Positions 1-11,221 of a stretch of 64,000 bases of DNA are shown here, one piece after another. Under the pieces are notes generated by a model. That model searched no databases and was not told the origin of the DNA. It saw nothing but the letters and a program-made list of their open reading frames with translations. Origin of the DNA: Aphidius gifuensis (lineage: Eukaryota; Arthropoda; Insecta; Hymenoptera; Braconidae). Position 1 is the stretch's first letter. Each line of letters starts with the position of its first letter. Position numbers and translations under genes: made by a program. The stretch is from NCBI RefSeq assembly GCF_014905175.1, contig NC_057788.1:28800154-28864153 (forward strand), read 5' to 3'.

Positions 1-118
1 AAAAGAAAAAAATATAACATTTGGTTGAATTAAAATTGAATGAGTAGAATTGTTGAAAAATATTATCATTTGATAAATTACTTGATTGTTTATAAAATAT
101 TTAAACAAAAAAACTTAC

Positions 119-1858
119 TCTGTCTGAATCAGAATCAGAATCACTGTCACTATCACTGTCTTCTTCAACAGACGCTGATACGGATTGACGATGAACATTT
201 CGTTTGCTCGACATGGCTCTCGTCATCTGTGCAAACTGAAAAAAAAATTAATAAACATTATGTATTATTAAAAAATATAAAAAACAAATTAGCTAATATA
301 TTTAATAAATTTAAAAACCAATAAAAACTATGATATAATAATTTATTAAAAATAAAAAAAAATCTCAATTTTTAACTTTTACAAAAAGGCATAAAATAAA
401 AGCAAATATTTTATTTAATAAATTTTTAATATCAACAAAAACAAACAAATAAAAAAAATAGAAAAACAAACATTTAAATTTTTATAGTAGAAAATTTTAA
501 TAGTTAAATTATAGTCAATACTAGGTCATATAGAACATGATTATTTTTTAAAATTTTTGTAAACAAGTTTCACATATTTTTTAAAAATTAATTATTATTT
601 ACAAGTTAAAAGAATGTATTTTGCAATTGACTCAGTTCACTTGCGTTCATTCACCTTTCCAACTGCATGTCTGCATTACGTATTTAATTATTTATTTATT
701 TTGTTTTTCATCAAGAAATGTTTGTATTATTTTAAAAAATATTTTCGATATATTTTTTTATTTATTATATAGAAAATTATTATCACGTGATTTATTGAAA
801 ATGCATTTATTTATTAACACAGATTGATCGAGTGCATTATCTAAAAATAGAATTTTACATTATGATGCCCCCTTTTATTTATTTTTTTGCTGAGTTTACA
901 AACAAGTTTGCGAGTCCGTGATATCTAAAGCCTCATCGAGTGGCTTTACTTTATTTTTCCAGATAGCAATTTTTATTAACAATTATTAGTGTTAAATAAT
1001 AATTATTATCATTTAAAAAAATATATTTTACACAGTAAATAATTTAAAATTTATTTTCGAAAAAATAGTAACGTATTTTATAATCGAAATCATTCGAAAT
1101 GTAATTGTTTTTTTTACTCCGTATATTATATTTCGATCCATAGAAAAATTCTTGCTATATTAAAATGAATATTTTTAATTTGATATTTCGCTTTTTTTAT
1201 ATTGTTATCTTAATTTATTTTATCAAAAAAATCCACGTGTCTTTATCAAAACATGCCCAATTTTAATGGAAACATTTTAAATCTACATTTTTATATATTA
1301 TTTCGATTCTGGCTCTCCTTGATTTCGATTTACATTTATATTTATTTATTTACATTTTGACCCATTATATATTCACAAAAAAAATAAAATAATAATACCC
1401 ATCGTGTCTTCTGAAGCTTAACAGATCCCCTGGATTTGTCCTTCAAAATTTTTTGTATCTTATTTTTTTATTCCTTTCGAAATTATTATATTTATTAAAT
1501 CCAAGTGTCTTGGGAATGCTCATCAAATGGAACATGCCCTTTTCCATGCTTGGAAACTACGCAGTTTTTTTTTTTTTTTTATTTTTCAAGTACAAAAAGG
1601 TTGACGAGTAAAAAATATAATAAAATTACTCCATTTTTTATAATTTTATTTTCACTTGAAAATTTATTATTTTTTTTACAACTCAACAATTTAATAGTAA
1701 TAATATTTATTTACCTGATATTTTCGCTGCATTCTCAAGCTGTCATTACCATAAAAAATTGAAGAATTATTAACAACAGGTACAATTTTTTTTTCTAAAT
1801 TTGCACCCATTGAAATCACTGATCTAAGACCTGTTCTTAATAACGCTGATGTTGCCAT
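119..1858 (-). CDS. 5' part of a probable mitochondrial protein with a Ser-Asp repeat
   Basis: Partial gene leaving the window on the left. Exon 1 (1715-1858) encodes 48 residues starting MATSALLRTGLRSV: Arg, Ser and Ala with no acid in the first 20 residues, as in a mitochondrial presequence. Exon 2 (119-235) joins in phase 0 and gives 39 residues ending in a run of six Ser-Asp pairs, then a GT donor. The intron (236-1714) is about 1.5 kb. Both sides of the junction match splice consensus. A short mitochondrial protein with an acidic Ser/Asp stretch recalls NDUFV3 of complex I, but I cannot align it and only suggest it. The rest of the gene lies off the left edge. Confidence 0.6.
236..1714 (-). 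other. Intron of the left-edge gene
   Basis: AT-rich intron with many T and A runs. Two stretches near 1234-1260 and 1500-1540 share the pattern 'cca-gtgtctt ... aacatgccc' and may be degenerate copies of one short repeat. I see no coding exon here. Confidence 0.5.
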
Positions 1859-3135
1859 CTTTAATTGTTATTTAATTAATTAAATAATTAATTTTATCAA
1901 CTGTTGAATTATAAAAATAATTCTAAAATAATGTTGTATATTACTTAGCAATATGCGAAGACAAACTAAACATAAACATGGGCCCCGAGACTTTTTGTAT
2001 GGACGCTAACGCCTTCTCCCACTTGTGCTGATTTTTTTTTTTTATATCAATTTGTGATAGTGGGGACCAAAGAAGCATTCACCCTTTTTTTTTTCTGTAA
2101 ATTTTAATTTACTGTCTCTTTTTAAAAAGCAGATAAAACATACAACACACTTGCTAAATAATATTTTTTATTTATTTTTATATAATCATTCTACATTGGC
2201 GTAAATTCATAATATTTGTTTTATAATTTTTTTACATATTTGTTTATTAATTTTTTTTAATGATTTAATTGTTATTAATTTTAGGTAGAAATATTAAAAA
2301 TAGTAAAGATTAAAATTTGTAATTTTTTAATAGTTAAAAATCTGTATTAATGTGTTTTTAATTTTGTAGAAATAAAAAGAAAAATTTCTATTGTTTTACG
2401 AGATTTCTATAGATTTCGAAATTTTTAAATTTATAAATGAGGTAGTTTAAAATTAATAAAATATTATTTTTATCTTTGTGGGCTTTAATCTTGACCCGAG
2501 GTTTAAAGATTTATCAAAAAAATTATATTCCAGACATAAATTTAATATCAGAAACTATACATCAATGTCATTAACTTGAAAAAAAAAATAATGGCAAATG
2601 TGTACGTGACTTGTAGCATGGTTAAACATGATAAAATAAATAAATTTGTAATACAAAGAGTAAACAAATATTGTCTATGAAATAATCGATTGAATGAAAA
2701 TTGTTGTAAACAAATATTGCAAGGATAAATTTATAATATATACAACAACAATATGCCTTTCTCAAGTTCTATTTATAAATTTAAATAGAATAATTAATGA
2801 AAATTTTAATTTAAAAGCAAAAAAAAATTGAATTTTAATTTAAATTTAAACTTTAAAAAAAATTCATACAACTTAAATTAACTTAAATAATAAATAAACT
2901 TTTTTTTTTTTCAATTAATAAATTTGTATTTAATGAAATTTTTATTTACAAATAATTTTTTTAAAAACTCATGATTTACAATTTACGTGTATACAATTGT
3001 TATAATTTTTTTTTATAATTAATAATATTAATAATTTGATTTATTTATTGACAAGATATTATTAATTTAATTGTCAAAAAAATAATAGTAAATTAATTTA
3101 AATAAAATAAAAAAAAAAAAAAGGAAATTAAATTC
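1859..3135. other. Intergenic: upstream of the left-edge gene, downstream of Vps29
   Basis: About 1.3 kb. The part next to 1858 should hold the promoter of the left-edge gene and includes a less AT-rich patch around 1975-2070. The rest is AT-rich with homopolymer runs and would include the Vps29 3' UTR. No open frame with recognisable content. Confidence 0.5.
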
Positions 3136-4183
3136 TTAGCTTTTTTTGTACTCAATTCTTTCGACCTTGACTTCATCACCAACAAGTTGATAAACATATG
3201 TGACAACAGTCGAACTCTGGATGTCCATTAAAACAAAAGATGGAATGACTGACCTAAAAAATCAGTGTAAAAAAAAAAAATATATACATGAAAAAATATT
3301 GTTAATGAGTCATGGATTCATTTACTTAATGTACGCATATAATTTTTTTATTTTAATTAACATGGAAATATTATTTCAAGTTGATAATAATGATAAATAA
3401 TTGGCATACGTGTCAAGTGGATTGTAGGCACCAGTTGCTGAACCAGGATTAATATAAAATTTATTTTCATGTTCATATGCTTCAAATTTATGTGTATGAC
3501 CAGATATCAATATGTCAACATCAAGTTGTCGTTGTATCAATGCAAGTGATTCTGGATCACCCCATGGTACAACTTGATGTCCATGTGACAATCCAATTCT
3601 AAATTGTCCAACAGTTACAACTTTTTGTTCTGGATAATTTAAATTCTATAAAAAAACAATAGCAACAATTAATGATAATATTTTTGTTTTTACAATAAAT
3701 ATTTATTCATTCTGGTTATTATTTTCCTCAGTTTAAAGTCCAAATTACAACAGCTTTAAAAAACACTCATGACAATACAAAAAATGAAAATAAAAGCTGA
3801 TTGTATATTAAATTTATTACCTCATCAAAATCACCACGTACAACATGTACATCACTTGCAAGTGTTTTTAAATAATCATATGATTCTTTTGTACAAAGAT
3901 TACCAGTACATAGTATATGTTGAATTCTTCCTGGTACCAAAAGTTTTTTAAATTTACTTGGTAAACTACTACATCTATGTGGTATATGTAAATCACCCAG
4001 TACAAGAACAAGCTGTTTAAATAAAAAAATCATCATATTAATAAAAACAATAAATTTTTAATTGTTGATTTTTAAATGTAACATGATTAATTAATTTGTT
4101 TAAGATTATTCAATGCTAATTTTTCATTTTATAAATAATTTATTTTAATATTTATCATATTATCAACAACAAACACGTACCAT
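3136..4183 (-). CDS. Vps29: Vps29, retromer subunit
   Basis: Vacuolar protein sorting 29, the metallophosphoesterase-fold subunit of retromer, which retrieves cargo from endosomes to the Golgi or plasma membrane. Four exons: 4181-4183, 3821-4012, 3410-3645 and 3136-3253. Together they give 182 residues, the usual family length. Exon 1 is only the ATG. Exon 2 follows with LVLVLGDLHIPHRC, giving the conserved N-terminus. Later motifs are GNLCTKESYDYL, VRGDFDE, SHGHQVVPWGD, ISGHTHKFEAYEH and INPGSATGAYNPL, followed by a C-terminus ending in VERIEYKKS. Frame is kept at all three junctions. It is divergent from the F-box/LRR gene that starts about 570 bases away. Confidence 0.96.
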
Positions 4184-4752
4184 TTTTAATTATTGTTATT
4201 AATTTTGTATTAATTATCTTGTTTTTTTTTTTTTGTATTTTTTAGTTATATTTTTATGAGAGGCTAATTGTTTATATTTACTTTATTGTTTAATTATTAT
4301 GAAATATACAAATGTCAATTGTCAAATGAAATTGTTGATAAATCCGCCTATCATTCTTTTGATCCTTACTTCACAGTTTACATACACCACAGCATCGATG
4401 TATCGAATTACATCCTTTATGTTCTGCTATGTTCACATTTTTTTTTTTTTTTTTTTTTAACAAGGCTGTTCGAAAAAGATAAAAAAAAAAAAAATTATAA
4501 ACAGTCAACAACAACAACAATCCTGAATGTTTTTTTAAATCAATGTTGGTATGAAAATATATTTAATTAATTATTTATTATAAATAAAATTGTAAATTGT
4601 TTAAATTGATTTTTTTAAAATAAATAATTAGTAATTTATAAAAAAATTTTGAGTGTAAATTTAACAAAAGGACATGTTGTATTTCTAGGTTATTTGATGA
4701 CACAACAGATTGATAATAATTTTAATTATTGACTAATTAATTATTGAAAATA
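4184..4752. promoter_or_regulatory. Divergent promoter interval between Vps29 and an F-box/LRR gene
   Basis: This 569-base interval separates two head-to-head starts and must carry both promoters or a shared one. It holds a T run near 4438-4460 and a patch at about 4390-4410 with two overlapping ATCGA-type words, reminiscent of the insect DRE core. I see no clear TATA box. The regulatory reading is inference from geometry. Confidence 0.4.
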
Positions 4753-6356
4753 ATGGCTCCAAAAAATCCTTGTAAAAAAATTAAAACACATCATAATGAT
4801 GATGTTAAAGCAGTGACAGATCAAAGCATAAATATTTTGGATTATGATTCATTGGCAGCAATATTTATGTATCTACCATTTAAAGAAAGGCTGGAAATTG
4901 AAAATGGTAAGCTATTATTTAAATAAATAAAAAAAATTAAACAAATGTAAATTAACAAAAATAAATTGTTTAATTAGTTTGTGAAAAATGGAGCACTGCT
5001 AGTGAAAGAGCCTGGAGTGACATCAAGTCATTTAACTCTGAAGACACTGAATTTATAAATAAACATTTTAAAGAAAGTGAAAAATATCAAGATCAAGTTG
5101 AAACATTATTACATCGTTGTGGAATATATATAAAAGAATTGTCATTAAATAGAAATTATGATTCAGATATAATACCAGTTATCAAAAAAAATTGTCATAA
5201 TTTATTAAAACTTGAACTTGTAATAACTGATGATAATGATGAATCTTTTGAAGATGTATTTTCCAATATGAAAAATTTAGAATCAATAAAAATTATTCAT
5301 ATAAATGATGATGATGATTATAGTGATGAATATAGAAATGTTTTAGAAAGTTTACCAGAAACTATTGAAAATATATATTATGATTGTGGTGATGATGATT
5401 CTCCACATATATCAAAAGATTTTGCACTTACTGTTATTAAATTTAATAAACTAAATTGCCTTACTCTTCGTAACTGGAAACTTGATGAAGTATTAATTGA
5501 TACTTTATGTCAAAAAAATTCAATAACACAACTTAATCTTGAATATTCACAATTAAATCAATCACGTTTACCAATATCAAAATTAACAAATTTAGTAGCT
5601 TTAAATGTTGCTGATATGAGTGAAAATGGTTTATGTGATGATGATATGATTAAAATTATAGAAAATTGTGATAAAATTAAATCTTTAAATTTACGTCGTT
5701 GCAAAAGATTAACATTAGTATCATTAAATAAACTTTATCGTTTAAAAAATTTAGAAAAACTTGTATTAGATCATACAGATGCAAAAGATTCAGTATTTGG
5801 TGTATTTCCAAATTTACAACGTTTAGAATGTGTTAATTGTAGTTTAACTGATGCTGGTATTATTAGAGTATTAAAAAATTCACCACTTTTAGAAAATTTA
5901 GATATTTGCTGGACAGATATGACCATTGAGACAATTGATTATGCATCTAGTATATCTAAATCTCGTGGAAGAAAATTAAGTCTTTATATTGATAAATTAT
6001 TTTCATTGAAAAATAGTGAATTGATTGATAAATATCGTAGTGAATTATTAAATATTGATGATGATGCAACTGAAATTTGTTTGCAATTTTTCTGTGTTTT
6101 ATTTCGTTATTTGGAAGGACGAATTAATGAGTATAATGGAGTTAATAGTTCTGATGATGAAGATGAAGATGAGGATGAAGATGAAGATGAAGATGAAGAT
6201 GATGATGATAATCATAATGATGATAATGATGATGATGAAGATGAGGATGATGAAAATGGATATGAAGAAGATGATGACAAAAATGTTCGTGATAGTAATG
6301 ATGAATTAAATTACGATGAAGATGAAGATGACAACGAAAGTGATGAAGATTTGTAA
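4753..6356 (+). CDS. F-box/LRR protein with acidic tail
   Basis: Probable substrate-recognition subunit of an SCF ubiquitin ligase. Exon 1 (4753-4906) and exon 2 (4978-6356) join in phase 1 to give 510 residues. The start is the ATG of MAPKNPCKK; no upstream ATG in frame is needed. An F-box lies near residues 30-70 (LDYDSLAAIFMYLPFKERL, then VCEKWSTAS) and is split by the intron. Leucine-rich repeats follow to about residue 410, with motifs such as LNLRRCKRLTLVSL and LENLDICWTDMT. The last ~90 residues are almost pure Asp and Glu with some Asn, encoded by a GAT/GAA-rich repeat. Its target is unknown. It is related to the gene at 38662-40294 and has the intron at the same place in the F-box. 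Confidence 0.85.
6151..6340 (+). repeat. Coding GAT/GAA-rich microsatellite
   Basis: Imperfect trinucleotide repeat of GAT, GAA and GAG inside the final exon of the F-box/LRR gene, encoding its acidic tail. The frame stays open throughout, so the repeat is translated. Length is likely variable between individuals. Confidence 0.8.
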
Positions 6357-7032
6357 TATCCAACAACAAAAACTACAAGAAAAAAAAAAACTAATTCTGG
6401 CAGTTATTGTTTTTCATATTTTAATTGTAAAATTAATAGTTTCATTCAAACTTGTATTTAAAACAAAAAAACTCAACTTCAATCAAATTTCTGTTGAGTT
6501 AATTTTTTTTTTTTTTTTCATATTAAAAAAGATATAATATGATTTATTTTTTTTTAGTATTAAAATAGTTATATTTTTAATAATACCTTCTGTAATATTT
6601 TTTAAATAATTTTATAATAATAAAAAAAAAAAATTGTAATATAGTAAAATTTTTTAAATAATTTTTTTTATTCAACATTATGCTTTTGGCAAAACGAAAA
6701 AAAAATAATCATGTATAAAAATACAAATGTAATATATTTTATGGTACATTTAATTTGTTCATTAACATTTTATGTTTTAGAAAAAAAAAATGGACATTTA
6801 TAAACTATAAAGTTGTTGAAAACTTTTCAGTTAATATCGAAAGAAAAAAAAAAAAGAAAAGCAATACGTGGATTTATACAAATGCTTAGTTGAAAAATAA
6901 AAATATTTTTACAAAAATCAATTAACGGAGCATTTTAATTAATGATAATTACAAAAAAAAAAGAAAAAGAAAAGAGAACCAAATTAATATACAAAACGCT
7001 GTCCAAATACTACAATAAATATAAATTATATT
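6357..7032. other. Intergenic between convergent 3' ends
   Basis: AT-rich 676 bases between the F-box/LRR stop (+) and the Sin3-like stop (-). It holds long A and T runs and several AATAAA-like words, consistent with 3' UTRs of both genes. No gene seen. Confidence 0.5.
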
Positions 7033-8192
7033 TTAATCAGGAAAAAATTTGCCAAATTCAGCAAGTAGTTCATCACCAGGTTCAAAAAGTTCAGCAACTT
7101 TATTATAAACATCATAAATTGATAATGGATTTTCATTTGTATCCAAAGATTCTTCATTATTTTTTTGTTGTCGTTGATGTTGATGAAGAATATCCAAAAA
7201 CTTTTGATATTTTTCTGGTTGTTTTTCAAAATGAATCTTGAATATTAAAATACAAAATAGTATTTAAAAAACAATCAAAATAAAAACAAGCATAAAATAA
7301 ATAAATAAATACAAACTTTAATTTTATTAACATAATCCATGGCTTCACTAAATTGAACAGGTTGACATGGTTGTTTATTTTGAATAAAATGTGGTGGTTG
7401 TTGTTGTTCATAAACAATATCACCAGAATTATCAATAACAATTCCTTCATCAAATGAATAATCATGATCATTTGATGGTACTGTTACAATTTGTGGTGTT
7501 ATACCATGATCATTTTGTGATAATAATGGTCCAGGCATTGTTATTAATACATGATAATCATTATTATTTGGATAATTTTCAACTTGAATTTTAAAACCAT
7601 CTGGTAAAAATTCATTAAAACCATCAAATAAATGTGGATGTTTTCTAAATAAATGACATACTCTTGTCATAACACCTGGTGTATCAATTTCACGTGAACA
7701 AAATTTTTTAATTGTATCAAGAAAATCTGTATATACATCTGGCTGATTTTTAAATACTTCCTTTACTCTATCCAAATATGATAATGCATCTTCAACTTCT
7801 AAACGTGGTCCATTATCATTATTTGTTGGCAGGGTATTTGTACAAGTCTAAAAAAAATTATTATTAATTATTTAATAATACATTTTGTATTATTATTATA
7901 TAAATAATAAATAATTTTATTATACTTGAATTTATTTAAATAATTTTATTTATAAATTTTTTAATTTATTATTAATAACAATCTCATTTTTAAATAGAAA
8001 AATCAAATTTATTTTTATAAAATTAAACAATTTTTTTTTATGATAGATATAATTTATGAATATTAATAATTGTATTCCATTTTGGAGTAAAAAAATGTAC
8101 TATTTTTAGTATTAATTAATAGCTCAATTAAATTAATTAATAAAAAAAATATTTACCTCTGATGAATCAGCTCCATTTTCAAAACCGTTCAT
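7033..8192 (-). CDS. Short Sin3-like protein with only PAH1 and PAH2
   Basis: Three exons (8157-8192, 7317-7847, 7033-7236) give 256 residues. Around residues 30-98 is a PAH1-like domain: LEVEDALSYLDRVKEVF, then IDTPGVMTRVCHLFRKHPHL and FNEFLPDGFKIQV. Around residues 180-256 is a PAH2-like domain: FSEAMDYVNKIK joined to IHFEKQPEKYQKFLDIL, ending ELLAEFGKFFPD and a stop. In full-length Sin3 (over 1,000 residues) these helical domains bind repressor peptides, and a downstream region binds HDAC. Here the protein ends right after PAH2, so PAH3, the HDAC-interaction region and PAH4 are absent. Introns argue against a retrocopy. The exon 2 donor (GTTTGT) is weak, but the join restores the domain exactly. 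Function is inferred: a truncated paralogue that might compete with Sin3. Confidence 0.85.
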
Positions 8193-9602
8193 CGTGAATG
8201 ATTCTATAAATAATTAGATACAATTATTCAAAGAAAAAAAAAAAAAAATTACACGTAAGTAGAATAATTATGAGTAAATTAATTAATTTAAAAAATCTTT
8301 AGCAAAGTTTTATTGATATTTTCGAAATTTTTATAAATGATATTATTGTTGAATAATTAGTTTAATATTTGTTTAAATTAATTTGATAATATTTGGGTAT
8401 TATTTGAGTGTTTAATTGTTAATTATTAATTAATAAAAACAAATGCGTACACGTGAAATAAATGCTGCTAATAAAAAACTAACCTGACCATCATTTACAC
8501 ATAAAATGCACACGTGCTCATACACACTTTTTTTTTTTTTTTTTTTCAACGATAGCAGCGACTTTAATTACATGACTCACCACTTGCACCAAATTCAAAT
8601 ACTATTATTATTATTTTATTTTTATTATCATGATAATAAAAATACTGCAGTATTATTTTTTATTTTTTCGAGTAATTAAATATGATTATTGATTATTGTG
8701 AGTAACACTTATATCTAATATTTAAGGATTTAATTGGAGAAAATGTAATATATTATGTATTTTGTATTTAAATTGCTTACTGCAATTTTACCCTGGTCCC
8801 AATAATGGCCTCCAGCCCTGGGATATTAAATAAAATAAAAATAAATAAAATAAAAAAATTAAATAATAAAAGTGTCAATTTTAATTATTTATATAATTTA
8901 ATGAAAATTAAAATTGAATTTAGATAATTGATATTTATATTGCCTTAAAATTAAAATTTAAACCTGTTAATTAATTTTGTAAGTAAAAAAATAAATAGAT
9001 TAATTAGTTTGAATATTTTTATTTTGTAGTATTTTTATTTTAGTACAATTTTAATTATAAATATAAATAAATTCTATAAAAGTCAATAAATAATTAAACT
9101 ACAATAATTTAATTTAAAAAATTTTTTTTGATTGTTTTTTACTTTTATACAAAAAATATATAAAAGTAAATTTATTTTTTTACATGCAAAAAAATGGTGT
9201 TTTTGGTAAAAGTTAAAATTCAATTATATGTACATGACTCGTGATTATATAATGATAAAATTTTTTTAAAATATTGCTTTTAGCAAAGTAGAAAGTTAAT
9301 ATAATACAAATTGTCATTTTCTACAAAATACAAATAAATAAAATTTATGGCGAACTACTTATATTAATTATACAACTTATTTGACCCTTTTTTTTTTCAT
9401 TCATTTGGCAAACTGTTTTTTCTTGTTAAAAAATTATATACAGCTATGATTCATCAGACAAATATCTTGAGTCAAAATTAATTTTAAAATCAAATTCCCA
9501 GTCTTTTTTTTTTTCTTTTTGGAATTTGTTATATAAAAACACAATCAAACGTATGCACATAAATTTTTTTCTTAAAACTAAAATCACAATTTAAATCACA
9601 GT
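8193..9602. other. Intergenic between the two PAH genes
   Basis: About 1.4 kb with no coding potential I can support. The part next to 8192 should hold the promoter of the longer PAH gene and has a less AT-rich patch at about 8480-8590. The rest is AT-rich with T runs near 9390 and 9505 and would include the 3' UTR of the shorter PAH gene. Confidence 0.45.
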
Positions 9603-10288
9603 TTATATCATTGTATCAGCAAGTAGTCGTCGATATTCCGATGGTAAAAATGTAGAAAATCCAGCAATTAAATCTGGATGTCCTTTGAATAGTCGTCCCA
9701 CTGTAGTTATCAATGCAACTTCATCAATTTCTCCATCGTAATATGAACGAAATGAATCCAAAAAATCGTCATAGTCTTCGGTGTTATCTTGAAATCTCGT
9801 TCTCACTTGTGCCAAGAAATCCAATGGCCCACGATGTTCCAAACTTTCGTACACATGTCGCTGAAGTTAAAATAATTAAATATTAATTAATGCAAAGTAA
9901 TGACTATTTTAATTTTCTTTTAGCTAATTTATTTTAATTTGTATATAATTATTGAAAAAAAAAATAAATTAGCTATTTAAAATTAACAAAAATACACTCT
10001 TAAAAAACCCGTCGGGAGTCGAACCTGGGTCATTTGATTTCCGGTTAAATCGCTGAAACCTCTAGGACACAGGGCTTCTTAATTTATTCCAAGTTTCAAC
10101 AATTTAAAACCGACGTCCATTTATTCCACATTAGATCCAATCAATTTTATTTTACATGATTTTTAAAAGAACACAATTATATAAGTACACAAAATAAAAT
10201 AAATTAACAACTTATTGTATTGTCTTTAATTAAAAAATTTAATAAAATTAAAACATACCACTAAATCATTTGTATTAGAATTGTTCAT
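9603..10288 (-). CDS. Single-PAH-domain mini protein (Sin3-like)
   Basis: Two exons (10259-10288 and 9603-9860), phase 0, giving 95 residues. After a 10-residue leader starting MNNSNTNDLV, almost the whole protein is one PAH domain: PLDFLAQVRTRFQD, YDDFLDSFRSYY, GEIDEVALITTVGRLFKGH and DLIAGFSTFLPSEYR. The FLPxxYR ending and the LFKGHPDLIxGF pattern match Sin3 PAH domains. There is no room for any other Sin3 region. It lies on the same strand as the two-PAH gene, about 1.4 kb upstream of it, which suggests local duplication followed by divergence. The role is unknown; a PAH-only protein could bind the same peptide ligands as Sin3. Confidence 0.75.
10008..10077 (-). tRNA. tRNA-like element or tRNA pseudogene in the PAH intron
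   Basis: On the minus strand there is a perfect B-box (GGTTCGACTCC), an A-box-like TGTCCTAGAGG about 30 bases upstream, and a five-pair stem GATTT/AAATC enclosing a seven-base loop AACCGGA. A T6 run, a Pol III terminator, follows within a few bases. The loop lacks the invariant U33 (it has A), the T-stem has mismatches, and the acceptor pairing is poor. It is therefore probably a decayed tRNA or the head of a tRNA-derived SINE rather than a working tRNA. If read as an anticodon it would be CCG. Confidence 0.55.
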
Positions 10289-11212
10289 AATGTAAATTTA
10301 ATATTTTTATAATTATTTAAAAAATTAAACAACTTGATTAATTTTATACAATTACTTGATGAGCTCCAGTGGGTTCCTTCCAGCTCAACTTCTGAATTGA
10401 AAGGAAAATCAGGATGAAAATTTAGCAAAATGTGACTAAAATTTTTGTACGAATTACCACGAGGTTGTCGCTGGATTTTTTTTTTGCTACGTGCAAACAC
10501 CCACGTGTACCATGTGGTATCGTGAATAATTTTTGCTTGAGAACAGCATTGGTAAATTTTCTGGTGTTTTTCTTTTCGAAGAAAATCATCTCGAATCATC
10601 TCGAATGATCTAAACCGGTTACTTTTCCGATCTAGGAAAATTAAATTTTTAAGTCGACAAGATTTTACAAGCTTATTTAAGTTTTTAAATTTTTGTATAA
10701 GAATTTTTTCGAAAAAATTTCGACAGTAATTTTTTGTCTCAATCGATCGAAGGGTTTCGATTTTCTACTACCCCCGTGTGTTAAGATCCATGAAGACGAA
10801 GCCAGTACTTGGATGGGTGACCACTGACTACCTAGAAAAATATTTATCTATTATTTTATTTTTTTACACAAATCGAAATAACTTTAATTTTAATCGAAGA
10901 GAATCCAAAACTATAGATAATATCTTATCTATATTTTTGATTATTCATTTTTTTCTATAGAAAATAAATTAATAATCAATTAATATAGATGAATTTATCC
11001 TCGTCATAGCATTTAGTTTATTTTTTTTTTCTATTTGTAAAAATAAACCTTAAAAAGTTTGAACTTTACGTATTTCTATAGAAATTATAGTAGTTTTTTA
11101 TTTGTAAATACATGACGGTGAACAAAAACCATTTGAATAAATATTACGTTTTGTAATAAAATTTTCAAGTATAATTATTTTGTTTATTATTTTTTACATC
11201 CTCATATTTTAA
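10289..11212. other. Intergenic with a 5S-like fragment and the start of the duplicated unit
   Basis: Less AT-rich from about 10370 to 10620, where a CATCTCGAAT word repeats (10586-10610); this probably includes the upstream region of the single-PAH gene. A 5S-rRNA-like fragment lies at 10778-10840. From about 11030 the sequence resembles the flank of the second small-peptide gene, marking the start of the tandem duplication. Confidence 0.5.
10778..10840 (+). pseudogene. 5S rRNA-derived fragment
   Basis: Contains GTTAAG followed about 20 bases later by AGTACTTGGATGGGTGACC (10804-10822), which matches the conserved C-box and loop E region of eukaryotic 5S rRNA. The 5' half of 5S is not recognisable upstream, and the sequence after ACC departs from 5S. 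It is a 5S pseudogene or the head of a 5S-derived SINE. Confidence 0.65.
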
Positions 11213-11221
11213 TATAAATAG
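11213..11221 (+). promoter_or_regulatory. TATA box of small-peptide gene 1
   Basis: TATAAATAG, 235 bases upstream of the ATG, before a 5' UTR exon that ends at a GTAAGT donor near 11342. The same nine bases occur at the matching place before the second copy. Confidence 0.6.

Noticed and set aside
6055..6369. Met/Lys-rich and His-rich frames over the GAT/GAA repeat
   Set aside because: Alternate readings of the acidic-tail microsatellite of the F-box/LRR gene.
10285..10599. Minus-strand frame of 104 codons upstream of the single-PAH gene
   Set aside because: It overlaps the PAH start exon in another frame and has no recognisable content. The region is more likely 5' UTR or promoter.
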